Notes: generated by a model from the sequence alone, not told the origin. A stretch of DNA of 64,000 nucleotides from Hygrophila difformis (GCA_030278955.1 JAOANR010000003.1:29279227-29343226); one strand, 5' to 3'; positions 44,629 through 56,872 are shown, numbered from the stretch's first letter. Program-made: numbers and translations.

Positions 44629-45951
44629 ATGTTTCTTTTTCTATGGTTCATCTTGGCGTTCCTTATGGTCCTTCCGGGGGCCAAGAGACGGGCTTCTCGA
44701 CATGATGCGGCTGGCCCTAGCACTGCCGCTCCGGTGATGCCGGATAGTGATGATAGCGACGGCGATGGCGACAGTGAGTCCGAGGAGGACGAGGAGCGAG
44801 AGCCGAGGCTCAGGGGTCTCCCTTACGAGGCACGTCCTCGCCGGCATGATCGGTTCCGTTTCCATACGATGGCCTCCCAGGACTTCTATTTCGACGAGCT
44901 TCGTCGGAAGAGGGCTTACGTTCCCGAGCGAGGCTTGTTCCCCGATCATATGGGCGATGACCGGATCAGTGCAGTGTTGGGGCATCTCCAGTGGACCGGT
45001 CTTGCACGTCATCCCGAGGGCGTTGCCTCCGGCTATCTAGCCATGGAGGTTATCGCCAACATCAGTGGTCTTGGGGTAGACGACGACCTCTCTCGAGTCT
45101 GGGTTCGTGGTCGCTACTTAGACTTCAGTGCTCGGGCGATTAACACCTATTTCGGCCTTCCAGATGATGGCGCGTTCCGACCGCAGCCAGAGGGTCGGGT
45201 TTATGCCCCTGCCTGGGGTGTCTTGTGTACCGAGGTACCCCCGCGGACTGGGGAACCCCACGAGTTGCGACTGACATCTTTGGATGCTCATTGGCGTGTA
45301 CTTGCTCAGCTATGGTTAGGACGCATCCGGCCGATCACCCGTAGTCATATCGTCATAGATCATGTCTTTGAGACTATCTGCTTTATCGCACGGGGCGGCC
45401 GGGTAAATGTGGGCGCTTGCATTGCGGACAACCTGAGGGGTTTACGACGGGGTCGAGGGAGTAGGGTGATCACTCACGCACACCTCATTTGTGGCTTATG
45501 CGCTGCCCAGGGGATCCGCACGTCTCCCGAGACGGACCCCTATCCTTTAGCTCCAGGTGAGCACTACCGTGTTCCGTCTTATGCCGCCCGGCGCAGCACT
45601 TTGCGTCGTGGAGCGCCTCGGGCTATACTGCACCCGCAGCCTGAGGATGGTGGTTTGATCTTAGTTGTTCCTCCTGAGCGACCACTTCCTCCTCCTGTGG
45701 TTCCACAGCAGGGTGTGGTTCCACCGCGGGGTCAGGACATGACGCAGATGCTCCAGATGATGCAGGAGATGCGTATCAGTATGGATGCTCGCTATGACGC
45801 CTTGGATGCTAGGATGGATCTCTATCAGGATCGTATGGACACGCTCACTGTGAGACAGGCGGAGCAGCAGGCCACCTTGACGGACATGTATGCCTACATG
45901 CGTCAGATGGATGACTACATGCGTCGCCGGTTCCCTCCTCCTGATCAGTGA
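44629..45951 (+). CDS. 441-aa protein with plant-transposon (Transposase_32-like) domain, antisense to element F
   Basis: The uninterrupted frame starts one base after a good 3' splice site; an ATG at 44608 or 44665 is also possible. Order: short hydrophobic N-terminus (signal-like, or upstream of a later start), acidic low-complexity stretch DSDDSDGDGDSESEEDEE (about residues 40-60), a domain at about 90-310 with VWVRGRYLDFSARAINTYFGLP and RSHIVIDHVFETICFIARGG, a proline-rich linker, and a Met-rich coiled coil (about 375-430). The central pattern resembles the plant-only 'putative plant transposon protein' family found as extra ORFs in LTR elements; no activity is known. GC content is far higher than in the flanks, and intactness implies youth or selection. 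The family call rests on remembered pattern only. Confidence 0.6.
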   Translation: MFLFLWFILAFLMVLPGAKRRASRHDAAGPSTAAPVMPDSDDSDGDGDSESEEDEEREPRLRGLPYEARPRRHDRFRFHTMASQDFYFDELRRKRAYVPERGLFPDHMGDDRISAVLGHLQWTGLARHPEGVASGYLAMEVIANISGLGVDDDLSRVWVRGRYLDFSARAINTYFGLPDDGAFRPQPEGRVYAPAWGVLCTEVPPRTGEPHELRLTSLDAHWRVLAQLWLGRIRPITRSHIVIDHVFETICFIARGGRVNVGACIADNLRGLRRGRGSRVITHAHLICGLCAAQGIRTSPETDPYPLAPGEHYRVPSYAARRSTLRRGAPRAILHPQPEDGGLILVVPPERPLPPPVVPQQGVVPPRGQDMTQMLQMMQEMRISMDARYDALDARMDLYQDRMDTLTVRQAEQQATLTDMYAYMRQMDDYMRRRFPPPDQ

Positions 45952-46254
45952 CTTTATGTTTCCCGTTTATGTTTTATCTAGACTTGTGTTAGCAGCGGTT
46001 GGTTTAGTATTTCCATTTGCGTTTTCAGTTAAGCTTGGTTTGGTATTTCTCTTAAGATGTAGTACTGTGACGTTACTCTGATTCCGTGCATGTCCCTGTT
46101 TGTACTGCATAGTTTGATGCATCGTGTGTTTTTATGTTTTTATAATTTCGGATTTAAATTTATCTAAATAGATAAATCTTGTATTTTATTTCCTTAAAAG
46201 GAATTTTTTAGTACAAGTGGTAGGATATACCAAAATAGGATCCTCCTATCGTTT
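45952..46254. other. Spacer between the two convergent ORFs of element F
   Basis: AT-rich toward the middle, with AAATTTATCTAAATAGATAAA near 46155, an inverted repeat that could support 3' end formation for either transcript. No other signal. Confidence 0.35.
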
Positions 46255-46566
46255 CTAGGCGTCCTCCAGCACAGTGGTGGGATCCTCCACTGGACTTGAC
46301 GGTAGTAGGTCATTGAAAATGTGGTTCAAGTCATCCCCATGAGCATCAACAAGCTCCTTTAAACATAGATTTTGTGTAGTAAGGGTTTGGATTTGGTCTT
46401 CGAGCTGGTTTATGCGGTGGTGGTCCGCCTCTCTTAAGTTTCCCATATGGTGCAGATTTGCCTCCAATTGGGCCATACGATGTTCCATTTGTTGTATGGT
46501 TTGTTGGGAATCAAAGTGAGCGTTCATCATTTTGATCATTAAGTTCATCATGTCTTGGTTAGCCAT
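46255..46566 (-). CDS. 103-aa coiled-coil protein in the sense strand of element F
   Basis: Intact ATG-to-stop frame, first ORF after the primer array. Met-rich start (MANQDMMNLMIKMMNAHF), then heptad-like stretch HRMAQLEANLHHMG and HHRINQLEDQIQTL at about residues 29-70, and an acidic tail. No zinc knuckle and no similarity to standard Gag that I can see. Its place at the gag position suggests an RNA- or particle-related role, but that is inference. It could be a host-derived or chance ORF. Confidence 0.5.
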   Translation of the reverse strand: MANQDMMNLMIKMMNAHFDSQQTIQQMEHRMAQLEANLHHMGNLREADHHRINQLEDQIQTLTTQNLCLKELVDAHGDDLNHIFNDLLPSSPVEDPTTVLEDA

Positions 46567-47038
46567 CTAGCGCAAGAAAAGATCTAGGTTACAACATAAC
46601 GCTTCTAGGTTCTCTAAGGTATAGAAATGCAATATGCACATGTAGTGATGATCCCCCCCGAAAAAAAAATTTTATGCGTACATTTATTTATCCATGGGTT
46701 TTAAAAGTAAATTTATTCCATGGATAGACTAAAATAAGGATAAAAGGTTTGGGCCGCTATATTGGGCCGAAAGAAATAAATTATTTGGGCTTTTAATAAA
46801 AACAAGGTTATTGGGCCAAGAATAATTTCTTGGGCTTCAAAAAAAATTTTGGGCTAAAAATTTGGGCTTTAACTTCAAAATAATAATTGGGCTCTTTAAA
46901 ATATATTACTAGTTTAGAAATGATAACTTTAAAAAATAATAATACTTGAAAACAATAGTTTAAAAATATTCCGAGCTCTTTAAAATAGTAGTTTTAAAAT
47001 ATTCTGGGCTCTGTAAAATAATAGCTTTAAAATATTCC
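46567..47038 (-). other. Element F 5' leader
   Basis: Homologous to the leaders of B and C: reiterated TTGGGC (plus strand), CCATGG inverted repeat (about 46692-46725), and diverged upstream copies of the primer unit lacking the full TGGTATCAGAGC (46905-47030). No coding sequence. Confidence 0.65.
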
Positions 47039-47177
47039 GGGCTCTGATACCACTCTTGGTATCAGATATTTTCTTTAAAATAAATAGCTTTAAAATAGTC
47101 TGGGCTCTGATACCACTCTGGTATCAGATATTTTCTTTAAAATAATTAGCTTTAAAATAGTCTGGGCTCTGATACCA
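47039..47177 (-). other. Triple primer-binding-site array of element F
   Basis: GGGCTCTGATACCA (plus strand) at 47164-47177, 47102-47115 and 47039-47052, at 62-63-bp spacing. Inner units are joined as near-perfect palindromes (TCTGATACCA-CTCT-TGGTATCAGA). Only the copy three bases from the LTR is correctly placed for this insertion. Confidence 0.88.
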
Positions 47178-47180
47178 CTC

Positions 47181-49653
47181 TGTAACACCCCGGTTTTGGT
47201 AACCCAGGCCGGGATGCCACCGCCACACCTCCCTAGCAAGGCACGGTTTCTCCGAGCTCACTAAAGAGATGCAAGGCTATGGTTTTTCAGAATTTAAAAT
47301 ATTCAACAGCCCATTCATATATAATTTAAAGATAATACATCAAAGTTGCAGCGGAAATTTTATTTGTGCAGCGGAAATAATGTATAAGGGCCAACATGGC
47401 CAAAACACGGGTTAAACAGGCCCGTTCATGATGTAATCCCCAAAAATTCCCAGTATGCATATGATGATGCATATTCTTCATTCTCTGTAAGAAAAAGGGG
47501 ATAAATGGTTTGGGTCAGCAAAAACGCGCTGAGTAAGTTAACACATAGCATGGGTTAGGGGTTTCAAAGCCTTTAATTATATTTAATAAAAAGATGTTTG
47601 TAGGTAAAACGCAATTTAAGTTTAACATCCAATAATAAATAGATGGCATGATTTAAAATAAAGATTTTCACGTGATCATGATTCAACCTTCATCGTAAAA
47701 TGTTTTGCATGGCATAGTTATGATAAGACTTTTTGCAATGCATAAAAACATTTTATTTAAAAAAAAATTGCTAATATAATTGCATACTTTAAAGACACAT
47801 TTAATTTCATAATTAAAAACTTAAGCATGGGCAATTATTTAAGACGTGATTTAAAAACATGAATAATGCCGTGAGTAAATAAATAAAGATTTGAGCTTTT
47901 AAAAATTCTCCTGATACGTCACCATCTCAACAATATTTGATTTAGCCGGCAATCCGGCGGCCGCAGCCAATTTCATAAAATCTGAGCTTTTTAATATAGA
48001 TTTCCCGTTACGCCATCATCTCAACAATAGATAGCCGGTGATCCGGCGGCCGCAGCCAATATCGATAGTAACAGTTAGCCGGTGATCCGGCGGCCGCAGC
48101 CAATAGTAACAGTTAGCCGGTGATCCGGCGGCCTCAGCCAATTTCATAAGTAACATGTCATTTTAGCCGGTGATCCGGCGGCCGCAGCCGATACGCCATA
48201 CCCAGTACCACTCCGTCGAGCCTCGAGTAACCCATACGGATACACTCGAGAGGGTAGGCCGTTGGTCTCTTGTGACCAAATACGCCATATCCAGTACCGC
48301 TCCGTCGAGCCTCGAGTAACCCATACGGATACACTCGAGAGGATAGGCCCAAAATAATAAGATGCCGTTTTGGCGATCTTTCGCGCGTGATAATCATTGC
48401 CGTTTTGGCACAAAATGAACAATTAGGAGGGCACCCTGCAGAGCACTCACCCCCTGATTTTATGTAACCGATATTGTTTCAACTTTAGTGTAACGGGATT
48501 TTCAAAAATATAGCTTTATCGTATCACAAGATTTCGACCGTTGTTTAAAAGTTTCAAAATTTCACAAGTTAAAACCGATCGATGTCGCAGTTTACGCCTT
48601 TTCAGTTTAAAAATCCATTTCTTAGGCGATTGATCTGAAATTTTCACAGTAGCTCAAAAACATCCCAATGAACAACTTTCATGTTTTGAGTTTTTCGGAA
48701 AAATGATAGCAAGCATGTCAAAAATCAAGTTTTCTACAGAAACATAAAGTTGTCAGGATTCAGGTTTGACACCTTTCAAGGATTTGACTTTTTATCATAT
48801 CAAATGGACTCCAAAAATTCTGAAATTTCATATGCATATACTAGACATGATTATATGCAACTTTTGTTTAGAACTCAAAGATTGGATCGGACTAGAAATG
48901 ATAGAAATATGCTCATCAAGTTCGGTTAAGAAAACTGTCAACCTTTGAAAATTCTTTAAAACGCAGAATATGTCCGATTCGATTTGGGGTATCAAAACTT
49001 GATGAAAATGCATGAAATTTTACAGAGGTATTCAAGACTCATAGATCTACAACTTTCATGTTCAACACCAATCCTAGATCGGCTTAGATCCAAGGTCAAA
49101 ATGGCCAACAAGATTGAGAGTAAAATCTGCCAAAGTTCTAAGATTCAGATTTAATACTCTTCGGTTTTGGGTTGGTTTCAGGTTTCAAAACATCATGAAA
49201 AATTCTGGAATTTTTACAGAAGCTAGACCAAAGTCTTAGGAACACTTTTCATGTTTTGAGTTTTATTGTTTGAGCAGCTTTAGAGGTTCGAAAAATTCAT
49301 ACGAAAACGCTGCGTTGAGGGTTTCTCTTGTTGACAGATTTTTATAAATTTTCTTGAGTTGAATCTCTACGTTTGGTTGCATTTTAAGTCACCCAAAACC
49401 ATAGTAAGGTTAACTTACAGTGGGGATGATGTCTAGGAAGTCACGGGGTCGTCCGGAATCCACGGGATGTCACGAACGAATCTCTTCCACCCGATTTATT
49501 CTTCCCTTGGCTCCGATTTGTTTTCGAATACGAACATTCGTAAGTTAGGATGATGTTTATGATCTTAAAATCATAAGGAAACTTAACTAACATCTTACCA
49601 ACAATCCAAAGCCTGCAATCCTTGATCTACACACTTCCTTGGTTGGATTTGGT
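47181..49653 (-). repeat. Element F 5' LTR, truncated
   Basis: Matches 39826-42300 with about two differences. Stops at GGATTTGGT (49653), where the next LTR begins 19 bp in. The first roughly 795 bp (minus strand) of the LTR, including most of U3, are missing, so this copy lacks its normal promoter. Confidence 0.9.
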
Positions 49654-52600
49654 AACCCAGGCCGGGATGCCACCGCCACACCTCCCTAGCAAGACACGGT
49701 TTCTCCGAGCTCACTAAAGAGATGCAAGGCTATGGTTTTTCAGAATTTAAAATATTCAAGTAGCCCATTCATAGATAATTTAAAAATACTACATCAGAGT
49801 TGCAGCGAAAATATATTAAGTACGCAGCGGAAGTAAAGTGTATGCAGCGGAATTTGAAATATAGGGCCGACATGGCCACACCACGGGTTAAACAGACCCG
49901 TTCATGCAAGTCATGTAAAATAAATAATTAAGTATCCAAATGATCCCCCAATGAGTGATCATGCTCCGTACTCTGTAACAGAAAAAAAATGAGCAACGGT
50001 TTTTATCAGTATTATAAAATACTGAGTAAGTTAATCCTTAGGTAGCAATAAAGGGGTTAGATTTTTAGTAATTAAGATAAAACTCTTTGCCATGCATAAA
50101 AACATTTAAAAAAAAAATGCGAAGATAATGCATACTTTAAAGACACATTTAAATTTCATAATTTAAAACTCAAGCATGGGCAATTATTTAAGACATGATT
50201 TAAAAACATGATTAATGCTGTAAGTAAGTAAATAAAAATTTGAGCTTTTAAAATTCTCCCCGATACGCCATCATCAAAACGATATTTAAATTTAGCCGGC
50301 AATCCGGCGGCCGCAGCCAATTTCATAAAATCTAAGCTTTTTAATATATTTCCCGTTACGCCATCATCTCAACAATAGATAGCCGGTGATCCGGCGGCCT
50401 CAGCCAAGTTCATAAGTAACATGTCATTTTAGCCGGTGATCCGGCGGCCGCAGCCTATACGCCATACCCAGTACCACTCCGTCGAGCCTCGAGTAACCCA
50501 TACGGATACACTCGAGAGGGTAGGCAGTTGGTCTCTTGTGACCAAATACGCCATATCCAGTACCGCTCCGTCGAGCCTCGAGTAACCCATACGGATACAC
50601 CCGAGAGGATAGGCCCAAAATAATAACAGCCAATATCGATAGTAACAGTTAGCCGGTGATCCGGCGGCCTCAGCCAATTTCATAAGTAACATGTCATTTT
50701 AGCCGGTAATCCGGCGGCCGCAGCCTATACGCCATACCCAGTACCACTCCGTCGAGCCTCGAGTAACCCATACGGATACACTCGAGAGGGTAGGCAGTTG
50801 GTCTCTTGTGACCAAATATGCCATATCCAGTACCGCTCCGTCGAGCCTCGAGTAACCCATACGGATACACTCGAGAGGATAGGCCAAGATATAAGATGCT
50901 GTTTTGTCGATCTTTCGCGCGTAATAATCATTGCCGTTTTGGCACAAAATGAACAATTAGGAGGGCACCCTGCAGAGCACTCACCCCCTGATTTTATGTA
51001 ACCGATATTGTTTCAACTTTAGTGTAACGGGATTTTCAAAAATATAGCTTTATCGTATCACAAGATTTCGATCGTTGTTTAAAAGATTTCAAAAATCGAT
51101 CGATGTCACAGTTTACGCCTTTTCAGTTTAAAAATCCATCTCTTAGGCGATTGATCTGAAATTTTCACAGTAGCTCAAAAACATCCCAATGAACAACTTT
51201 CATGTTTTGAGTTTTTCGTAAAAACGATGGGAAGCATGTCAAAAATCAAGTTTTCTACTCAAATAGTATGCTGTCAGGATTCAGGTTTGACACATCTCAA
51301 AGATTTGACTTTTTAACATAACAAATGAGCTTCAAAAATTCTGAAATTTTATATGCACATACTAGACATGATTATATGCAACTTTTGTTTAGAACTCAAA
51401 GATTGGATCGGACTAGAAATGATAGAAATATGCTCATCAAGTTCGGTTAAGAAATCTGTGAACCTTTGAAAATTCTTTAAAACGCAGAATATGTCCGATT
51501 CGATTTGGGGTATTAAAACTTGATGAAAATGCATGAAATTTTACAGAGGTATTCAAGACTCATAGATCTATAACTTTTGTTTAGATCATGAAGATTGGTT
51601 CGGACTAGAAATGATAGAAATATGCTCATCAAGTTCGGTTAAGAAATCTGTAAATTTTTGAAAGTTCTTAAAAACGCAGAATATGTCCGACTTGATTTGG
51701 GGTATCAAAACTTGATGAAAAATTCTGAAATTTTTACACAACATAGCTGAAGATCTTAGGATCAAAATCTTAGTTTTGAGTTTTCAGGTTTGAACGCTCG
51801 AAGTAAGAGTTTTGCTCGGATTTCAGAAAATACGTAGATTGGGGTTTTTAGGTTTGATTTTAACGTTTCGTTTAAGATCCAATGTTTCGGATGTCTTTAA
51901 ACCACCCGTATTGATATGTAAGTTATTAACTTACAGTGAGTGAGTTCCTTGAACGTTCTAAGGTTGATCGATCTGTCCAAAATCGCCACGAACGAATCTA
52001 CGCAACACGTTCTTCTTCTCCTTTGGCTACGAACGTGTTTGCAAGTAAAGATCCGTAAGTTAGAAGGTTGATTATGATCTTAAAGCAATAAGGAAACTTG
52101 ATTGACACCTTACCAACAATCCAATGTCTGCAAATCCTTGATCTCCACACTACCTTGGTAGGATTTGATTGCCGGAAAATTCGCCGGAAGTTCGCCGGAA
52201 GGTGTTTGGCTTAGGGAGAGTTTTTGGAGAGTTTGGGAGGAACTTGGGGTGTTTGATGACTGAAAATGGAGTGTTATGGACAACCAATGACGTCCAAAAG
52301 ATGCCTCCCCCGTGACCAAGCAAGATTCTCGCGTTGGGGTCAAGGAATATGGCAAGAAAGTCGCCAAAACGCGACAATGGCTGCTGTCAGGACGTTGGCG
52401 CGGGGTTGGCGCGCGAATCGGCCAAAAGCCGCGCCGGGTGCGCGCCACCCAAAACGCGACAAACGTCGCCGCGTGAATGGCGCGGGGTTGGCGCGCTGTT
52501 TGGCTAAACGCCGCGCCGGGTGCGCGCCACTCTCGCCTGGACTTCGGTCCGGGCGGGGTCGTGCGATCCGTCGTGCTTTTCCTCCTCTCTTTCAGACTTC

Positions 52601-52973
52601 TATCCTCCTACGGTTTCGGGCTTGATTTTTCGGGTCATTCTCGGATCATAAATTCTTATCTTAAATTTATCTCGACTCAAAGTCCGTCGGTCTCGGTTTC
52701 GTCGGCTTTCAATTCGCCGTCTTTTGATTCCCGTGCAATAACTTGTATCATTAAATTTCTTTCGAATTCACGGGTTCTTGGAATTAAAATTCTTTTCCTT
52801 CATGAACTTAACTCCAATTATTTTTACTCAATTCATGGAATGTCTCTTTTATTCCATTTTGAATTTAAATCTATCGGCGTTTCATTTCCGAGCAATAATT
52901 TATTGTGATAAATTATTTTCTTCTTCTCGGATATATTTCGACATTGATCGGAATAAATTTTATTCCAAATTTC
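49654..52973 (-). repeat. LTR fragment G, F-like family
   Basis: Lacks its terminal 19 bp at the left (joined to F at TTTGGT, 49648-49653) and its last roughly 35 bp at the right, where H1 starts. Has two copies of a roughly 269-bp block (50382-50650, 50651-50900) containing the hairpin and CTCGAG units, a donor-like site near 51930, and a duplicated GC-rich block (52391-52533, about 75-bp units with GGTTGGCGCGC). More diverged from F than F's own LTRs are. Confidence 0.8.
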
Positions 52974-55504
52974 TGTGACGTCACGGCCGTGTTACCTCTC
53001 TTAAACTGTTGGCCAATCAATTTAAGATCAATAACACGTAGCCAAGTAAACAGGAAGCCAATGAATCATAATACAAATCCAGAAAGGAAACCTCACATTA
53101 TAACAGACGTCCGGCTTACAAGCCTTATTCATGCGACATAACAGTCGACATATCAGTCTCATCTCAACCTGTCAGAGATATTAAGTAACACACAAGACAG
53201 AACGTAATGTAACGATCGGTACCACAAGCAGTACGAGACAAGGTAATCGAGTCATAGCATATTATTCAAGACAAGCACATAAGTCCACAACATGCTAATG
53301 CATCCCTAGGTAGATTACTCATCCCCAAACCCCACATCGTGCTCAGGCTCTGCGTCCTCCCCGGGAATATCTATACATAAAAAAAACATAGCAAGGGTCA
53401 GTACAAGGTACTGAGCAAGAATAGAAGAATCGGCATAAGGGGAAACAAGAATAATTCTTGATTCCCTAGAAGTATATTTATACATATATATGGAGATATA
53501 TTTCGTTTTTAAACATTTATTAGGCATAACATAAAAATTGAGCAGAGCAAATAAGTAAACATCACACCGTCCCATACCGGTGCTTCAACCACTGCAAATA
53601 AGATGAATGATGGATGATGAGATGAAATGTTATGACCTAGAATGTCTATCTACCTTAAATGCAACACATAAGCATGCCTAGCGCGCACCTAGGTACCATG
53701 GTCGGTATTCCCTCCCATATAAGGGTCCACACCCCTTAATGGTCGAGAGACATACCCACAGTGCCCCCGCCGCGGACACTAACAGCTGAGATCGTGGCTT
53801 ACGGCAAGCGGGTCAGGCTAAGGGTCATGAGCCCTTTCCAGCCAAATTCAGACTAGGATATAAATCCTTTTCAGTCTCAATGCTTCTGGGTAGCGATCCC
53901 ACTATGCCCCTCATCGGATACCGATTCGTAAGCATAGCGTATCCTACCGTCGTGGCATTTCATATCATCACAGATATTCACATATCATCACAGATATTCA
54001 GATATCATCACAGATATCAAGATTCAATTCAATCACATGTCCATGCGTAAACCAACGTATCAGGACATAATAAACAACTCGTCTCGAGTTAAGTATAATC
54101 CGGGGTATGCCAAGTCCCACATATCGGCATCAACATATATTCAGATTCAATTCCACACATGTCAATACATAAATTACGTGTCATGACAAAATAAACAACT
54201 CATCGCGAGTTAAGTGTCAAGGGTGTGCCAAGTCCCACATATCGGCACCAACTCTCACATCAACATAGAAGCGAATCAAGACTCGATCTCAACTAAGGCA
54301 TAGTAGATCACCGCTAATCGCAACTAGGTTCATAGATTGTGAGCATAATGATAGTTATGGCATGCTAGAAGCATAAGAAGAACTAAGGAAACACAAAGGA
54401 CGAAGAATCGGAAAACGAGCGAACGAATCGCGCGGGCAGGGGAGCCCGCGCGCACCCGGCGCGGTTTTCCCAAGGAGGGCGCGCCGGCCCCGCGCCAAAG
54501 ACGCAGGTCGCGTCGTTCGTGTCTCCGCGCGCTGCCCGCGCGGTGTTTGTGGAGAAGGCGCGCCAGCTGCGCGCCGTCCTGACAAGGACGTCGTTGACGT
54601 TCTTCTCACGCGCTGCCCACGCGCTTTTTGGCTAAAGGGCGCGCCAAGAGCGCGCCGACACATCAGAATTGATGGAAATGGCGATTTCCGGCCATTCCAC
54701 CGATTATGCCCCCATTTAGGCCTATCTCTACCCTTGCCTGGTATTGAGATGATCCAAACTCTTCCAATACAGCTCCCCAACTCCTCCAAACACCTATACC
54801 AAGCTACACAACAAGAAATCAAGCTCCAAACATCAAAATTCATTCAAGAACATGATTTCATCATCATGAAACCATTTGAAGCTCTAAAACTGAAATCATC
54901 AACACCAAAATGGTCTCAAGTACTAACCTTAGCTTCCTTCAACACTAATTCAGCTTCCAAACAAGAATCCAAGCTTCAATTCAACACCAAAAGCAAGAAT
55001 TTCTACAAACACCCAATTTTCGTCACCAACTTTCATCACCCCAAAACTCACTCAAACATCATCAAAATCAAGTGTAGAAACTAGGAAAATACTTACCAAA
55101 GCTTATATAAGTAATCCCCCAACTTGATTTGAGGAAGAAAACACCAATTCCAAGCCAAAATGAAGAACCTTATCTCCTTCAAGAGAGGTGACGGGAATGA
55201 GTGATGATGATGATGAAATGGGGTTTTTCCAATGCCCAATCTGATTTTTGAAGGGTTAAAAAGGATCCGGGTCGGGTCACGGGTCTCGGGTCGGGTCGGA
55301 ATGTGGGTTAAAAGAGTTACACCACTTGTCTTGACCACATTGCACCCATTTGAGCACTTGACTCTTATTATCTATTGAGTTGAACTCACTTAATCCCCCA
55401 CTTAAATCTTCATTCCCTACAAAATAATCCACATACTACGTCTTTTGTTAATTAACCATAACTAAATTAAATTAATTATGAGTTAATTAAATCGGGGTGT
55501 TACA
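52974..55504 (-). repeat. Element H1 3' LTR
   Basis: Right end CGGGGTGTTACA and probable left end TGTGACGTCACGG (52974), giving about 2531 bp; the left boundary is uncertain by several bases. Contains a 20-bp ATATCATCACAGATATTCA repeat (about 53966-54020), a GC-rich block with three GGCGCGCC octamers (54420-54660), and a TATA-like TATATAAG on the minus strand at 55110-55103. The 162-codon frame over the GC block and the 116-codon frame beside it are artefacts. Confidence 0.75.
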
Positions 55505-55564
55505 ATCTCTCCCCCTTAGGATCATTCGTCCTCGAATGAAAAAGTATGGATTAAGGTCATTACT
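55505..55564 (-). other. Element H1 stem-loop and polypurine tract
   Basis: Minus strand: pol stop, then CATTCG-AGGA-CGAATG (55538-55523), then CCTAAGGGGGAGAGAT up to the LTR at 55504. The stem differs from the A-F stems at paired positions while the AGGA loop is kept. The same block is at 63788-63847 in H2. Confidence 0.8.
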
Positions 55565-56872
55565 TCACTGAATTGGAGTCAAATCCAATTCAGGATAACG
55601 CCCCGCCATGCTGTCCTCTGTCTCCCAAGTGGCATCCTCTACACCATGTCTCGACCAAAGTACTTTCACCATTTTGATCACCTTATTGCGAAGTATCTTT
55701 TCTTTAGTGTCTAGAATCGCCACGGGGTATTCTTCGTATTCTAGGTTGTCATCCAACTCCACCTCCTCCGGTTGTATAACCTTGTTAGGATCCGATATAA
55801 ACTTCCTCAACTGAGAGACGTGGAAAACGTTGTGCACCTTTCCCACCTCAGTTGGCAATTCTAACCGGTAAGCGACCTTCCCAATCTTTTTAGTGATCTC
55901 ATAGGGGCCTATAAATCTGGGACTCAGTTTCCCCTTCTTCCCAAATCGTCTCACGCCCCTCATGGGTGACACTCTCAAGAGTACCCAATCTCCAATCTCG
56001 AATTCAATGTCTCTCCTGGACAAATCAGCATAACTCTTCTGACGATCCTGAGCTTCCTTCATTCTGTCTCTGATCACTCGTACCACTTCCGTGGTTTGTT
56101 CAATAAGTTCAGGACCCATCACCACTCGCTCTGAAGGATCACTCCAACACAAGGGCGTTCTGCACTTTCTTCCGTATAAGGCCTCGAAAGGCGCCATACG
56201 AATACTCGCGTGATAGCTATTGTTGTAGGAGAACTCCACCAAAGGTAGATGTTCCTCCCACGATCCTTGAAAATCCATCACACACGCCCTCAACATATCC
56301 TCCAAGGTTCTAATGGTCCTTTCGGTCTGTCCATCAGTCTGAGGGTGCCACGCAGTACTCATACTGATCTGTGTCCCAAAGGCTGTCTGCACTTCCTTCC
56401 AGAACCTTGACAGGAATCTGGAATCTCTGTCGGAAATGATTTCCCGAGGAATACCAAAACGTCTAACCACATGTTGGAGGTAAGCGCCAGTCAACTGTTG
56501 CATGCTCCAGTTCAATCTCATTGGTATAAACACAGCACTCTTGGTTAGTCGGTCCACAACTACCCAAATAGTATCAAAACTGCTCCGTGTCCTGGGTAGC
56601 CCGGTGACAAAGTCCATAGCGATGGACTCCCATTTCCAAGTAGGAACATCCAAAGGTTGTAATAAGCCTGAAGGTCTCATGTGCTCGGCTTTCACCTTCT
56701 GGCAAGTGGAACACCTAGACACAAATTCTGCCACTTCCTTTTTCATGCCTTTCCACCAATAGTTTTGCCTCAAATCCTTGTACATCTTTACTGCTCCCGG
56801 ATGTACGGAGTAAGGTGTGCAATGTGCTTCCTCCATAATTTTTCCTTTCAGCGCCTGATCTTTCGGAGGCAC
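55565..56872 (-). CDS. Integrase with chromodomain, element H1
   Basis: Joins element cDNA to host DNA. Frame numbered from the Met at 56872, which is internal to pol rather than a true start. Zinc-binding H17, H24, C54 and C57; DDE catalytic D87, D148 and E184 (35 residues between the last two); GPY/F module at about 318-325 (RFIGPYEI); [10 protein letters not shown]; chromodomain at about 375-430 ending [17 protein letters not shown]. No internal stop. The preceding part of pol is in another frame, broken near 56900, so Pol would end before integrase unless bypassed. Confidence 0.92.
   Translation of the reverse strand: MPPKDQALKGKIMEEAHCTPYSVHPGAVKMYKDLRQNYWWKGMKKEVAEFVSRCSTCQKVKAEHMRPSGLLQPLDVPTWKWESIAMDFVTGLPRTRSSFDTIWVVVDRLTKSAVFIPMRLNWSMQQLTGAYLQHVVRRFGIPREIISDRDSRFLSRFWKEVQTAFGTQISMSTAWHPQTDGQTERTIRTLEDMLRACVMDFQGSWEEHLPLVEFSYNNSYHASIRMAPFEALYGRKCRTPLCWSDPSERVVMGPELIEQTTEVVRVIRDRMKEAQDRQKSYADLSRRDIEFEIGDWVLLRVSPMRGVRRFGKKGKLSPRFIGPYEITKKIGKVAYRLELPTEVGKVHNVFHVSQLRKFISDPNKVIQPEEVELDDNLEYEEYPVAILDTKEKILRNKVIKMVKVLWSRHGVEDATWETEDSMAGRYPELDLTPIQ

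Larger units (their letters stand above)
39826..49653 (-). mobile_element. Element F: LTR retrotransposon with gag-pol replaced by a two-ORF cassette
   Basis: On the minus strand: 5' LTR from 49653 (truncated start) to 47181, primer array 47177-47039, leader, 103-aa ORF, antisense 441-aa ORF, pol-end remnant, 3' module, 3' LTR 43094-39826 (3269 bp). The shared about 2.47 kb of the two LTRs differs at only a couple of positions by eye, so insertion is very recent. The far end of the 5' LTR is missing and joined to LTR fragment G. Confidence 0.88.

Noticed and set aside
54355..54843. 162-codon minus ORF and 116-codon plus ORF (again at 62638-63367)
   Set aside because: They lie wholly inside H LTRs and have no recognisable domain.
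55095..55110. H LTR promoter TATATAAG with donor GTAAGTATT as first exon boundary
   Set aside because: Motifs are only about 10 nt apart on the minus strand, too close for that TATA to start an exon ending at that donor; H is therefore left out of the LTR-intron claim.
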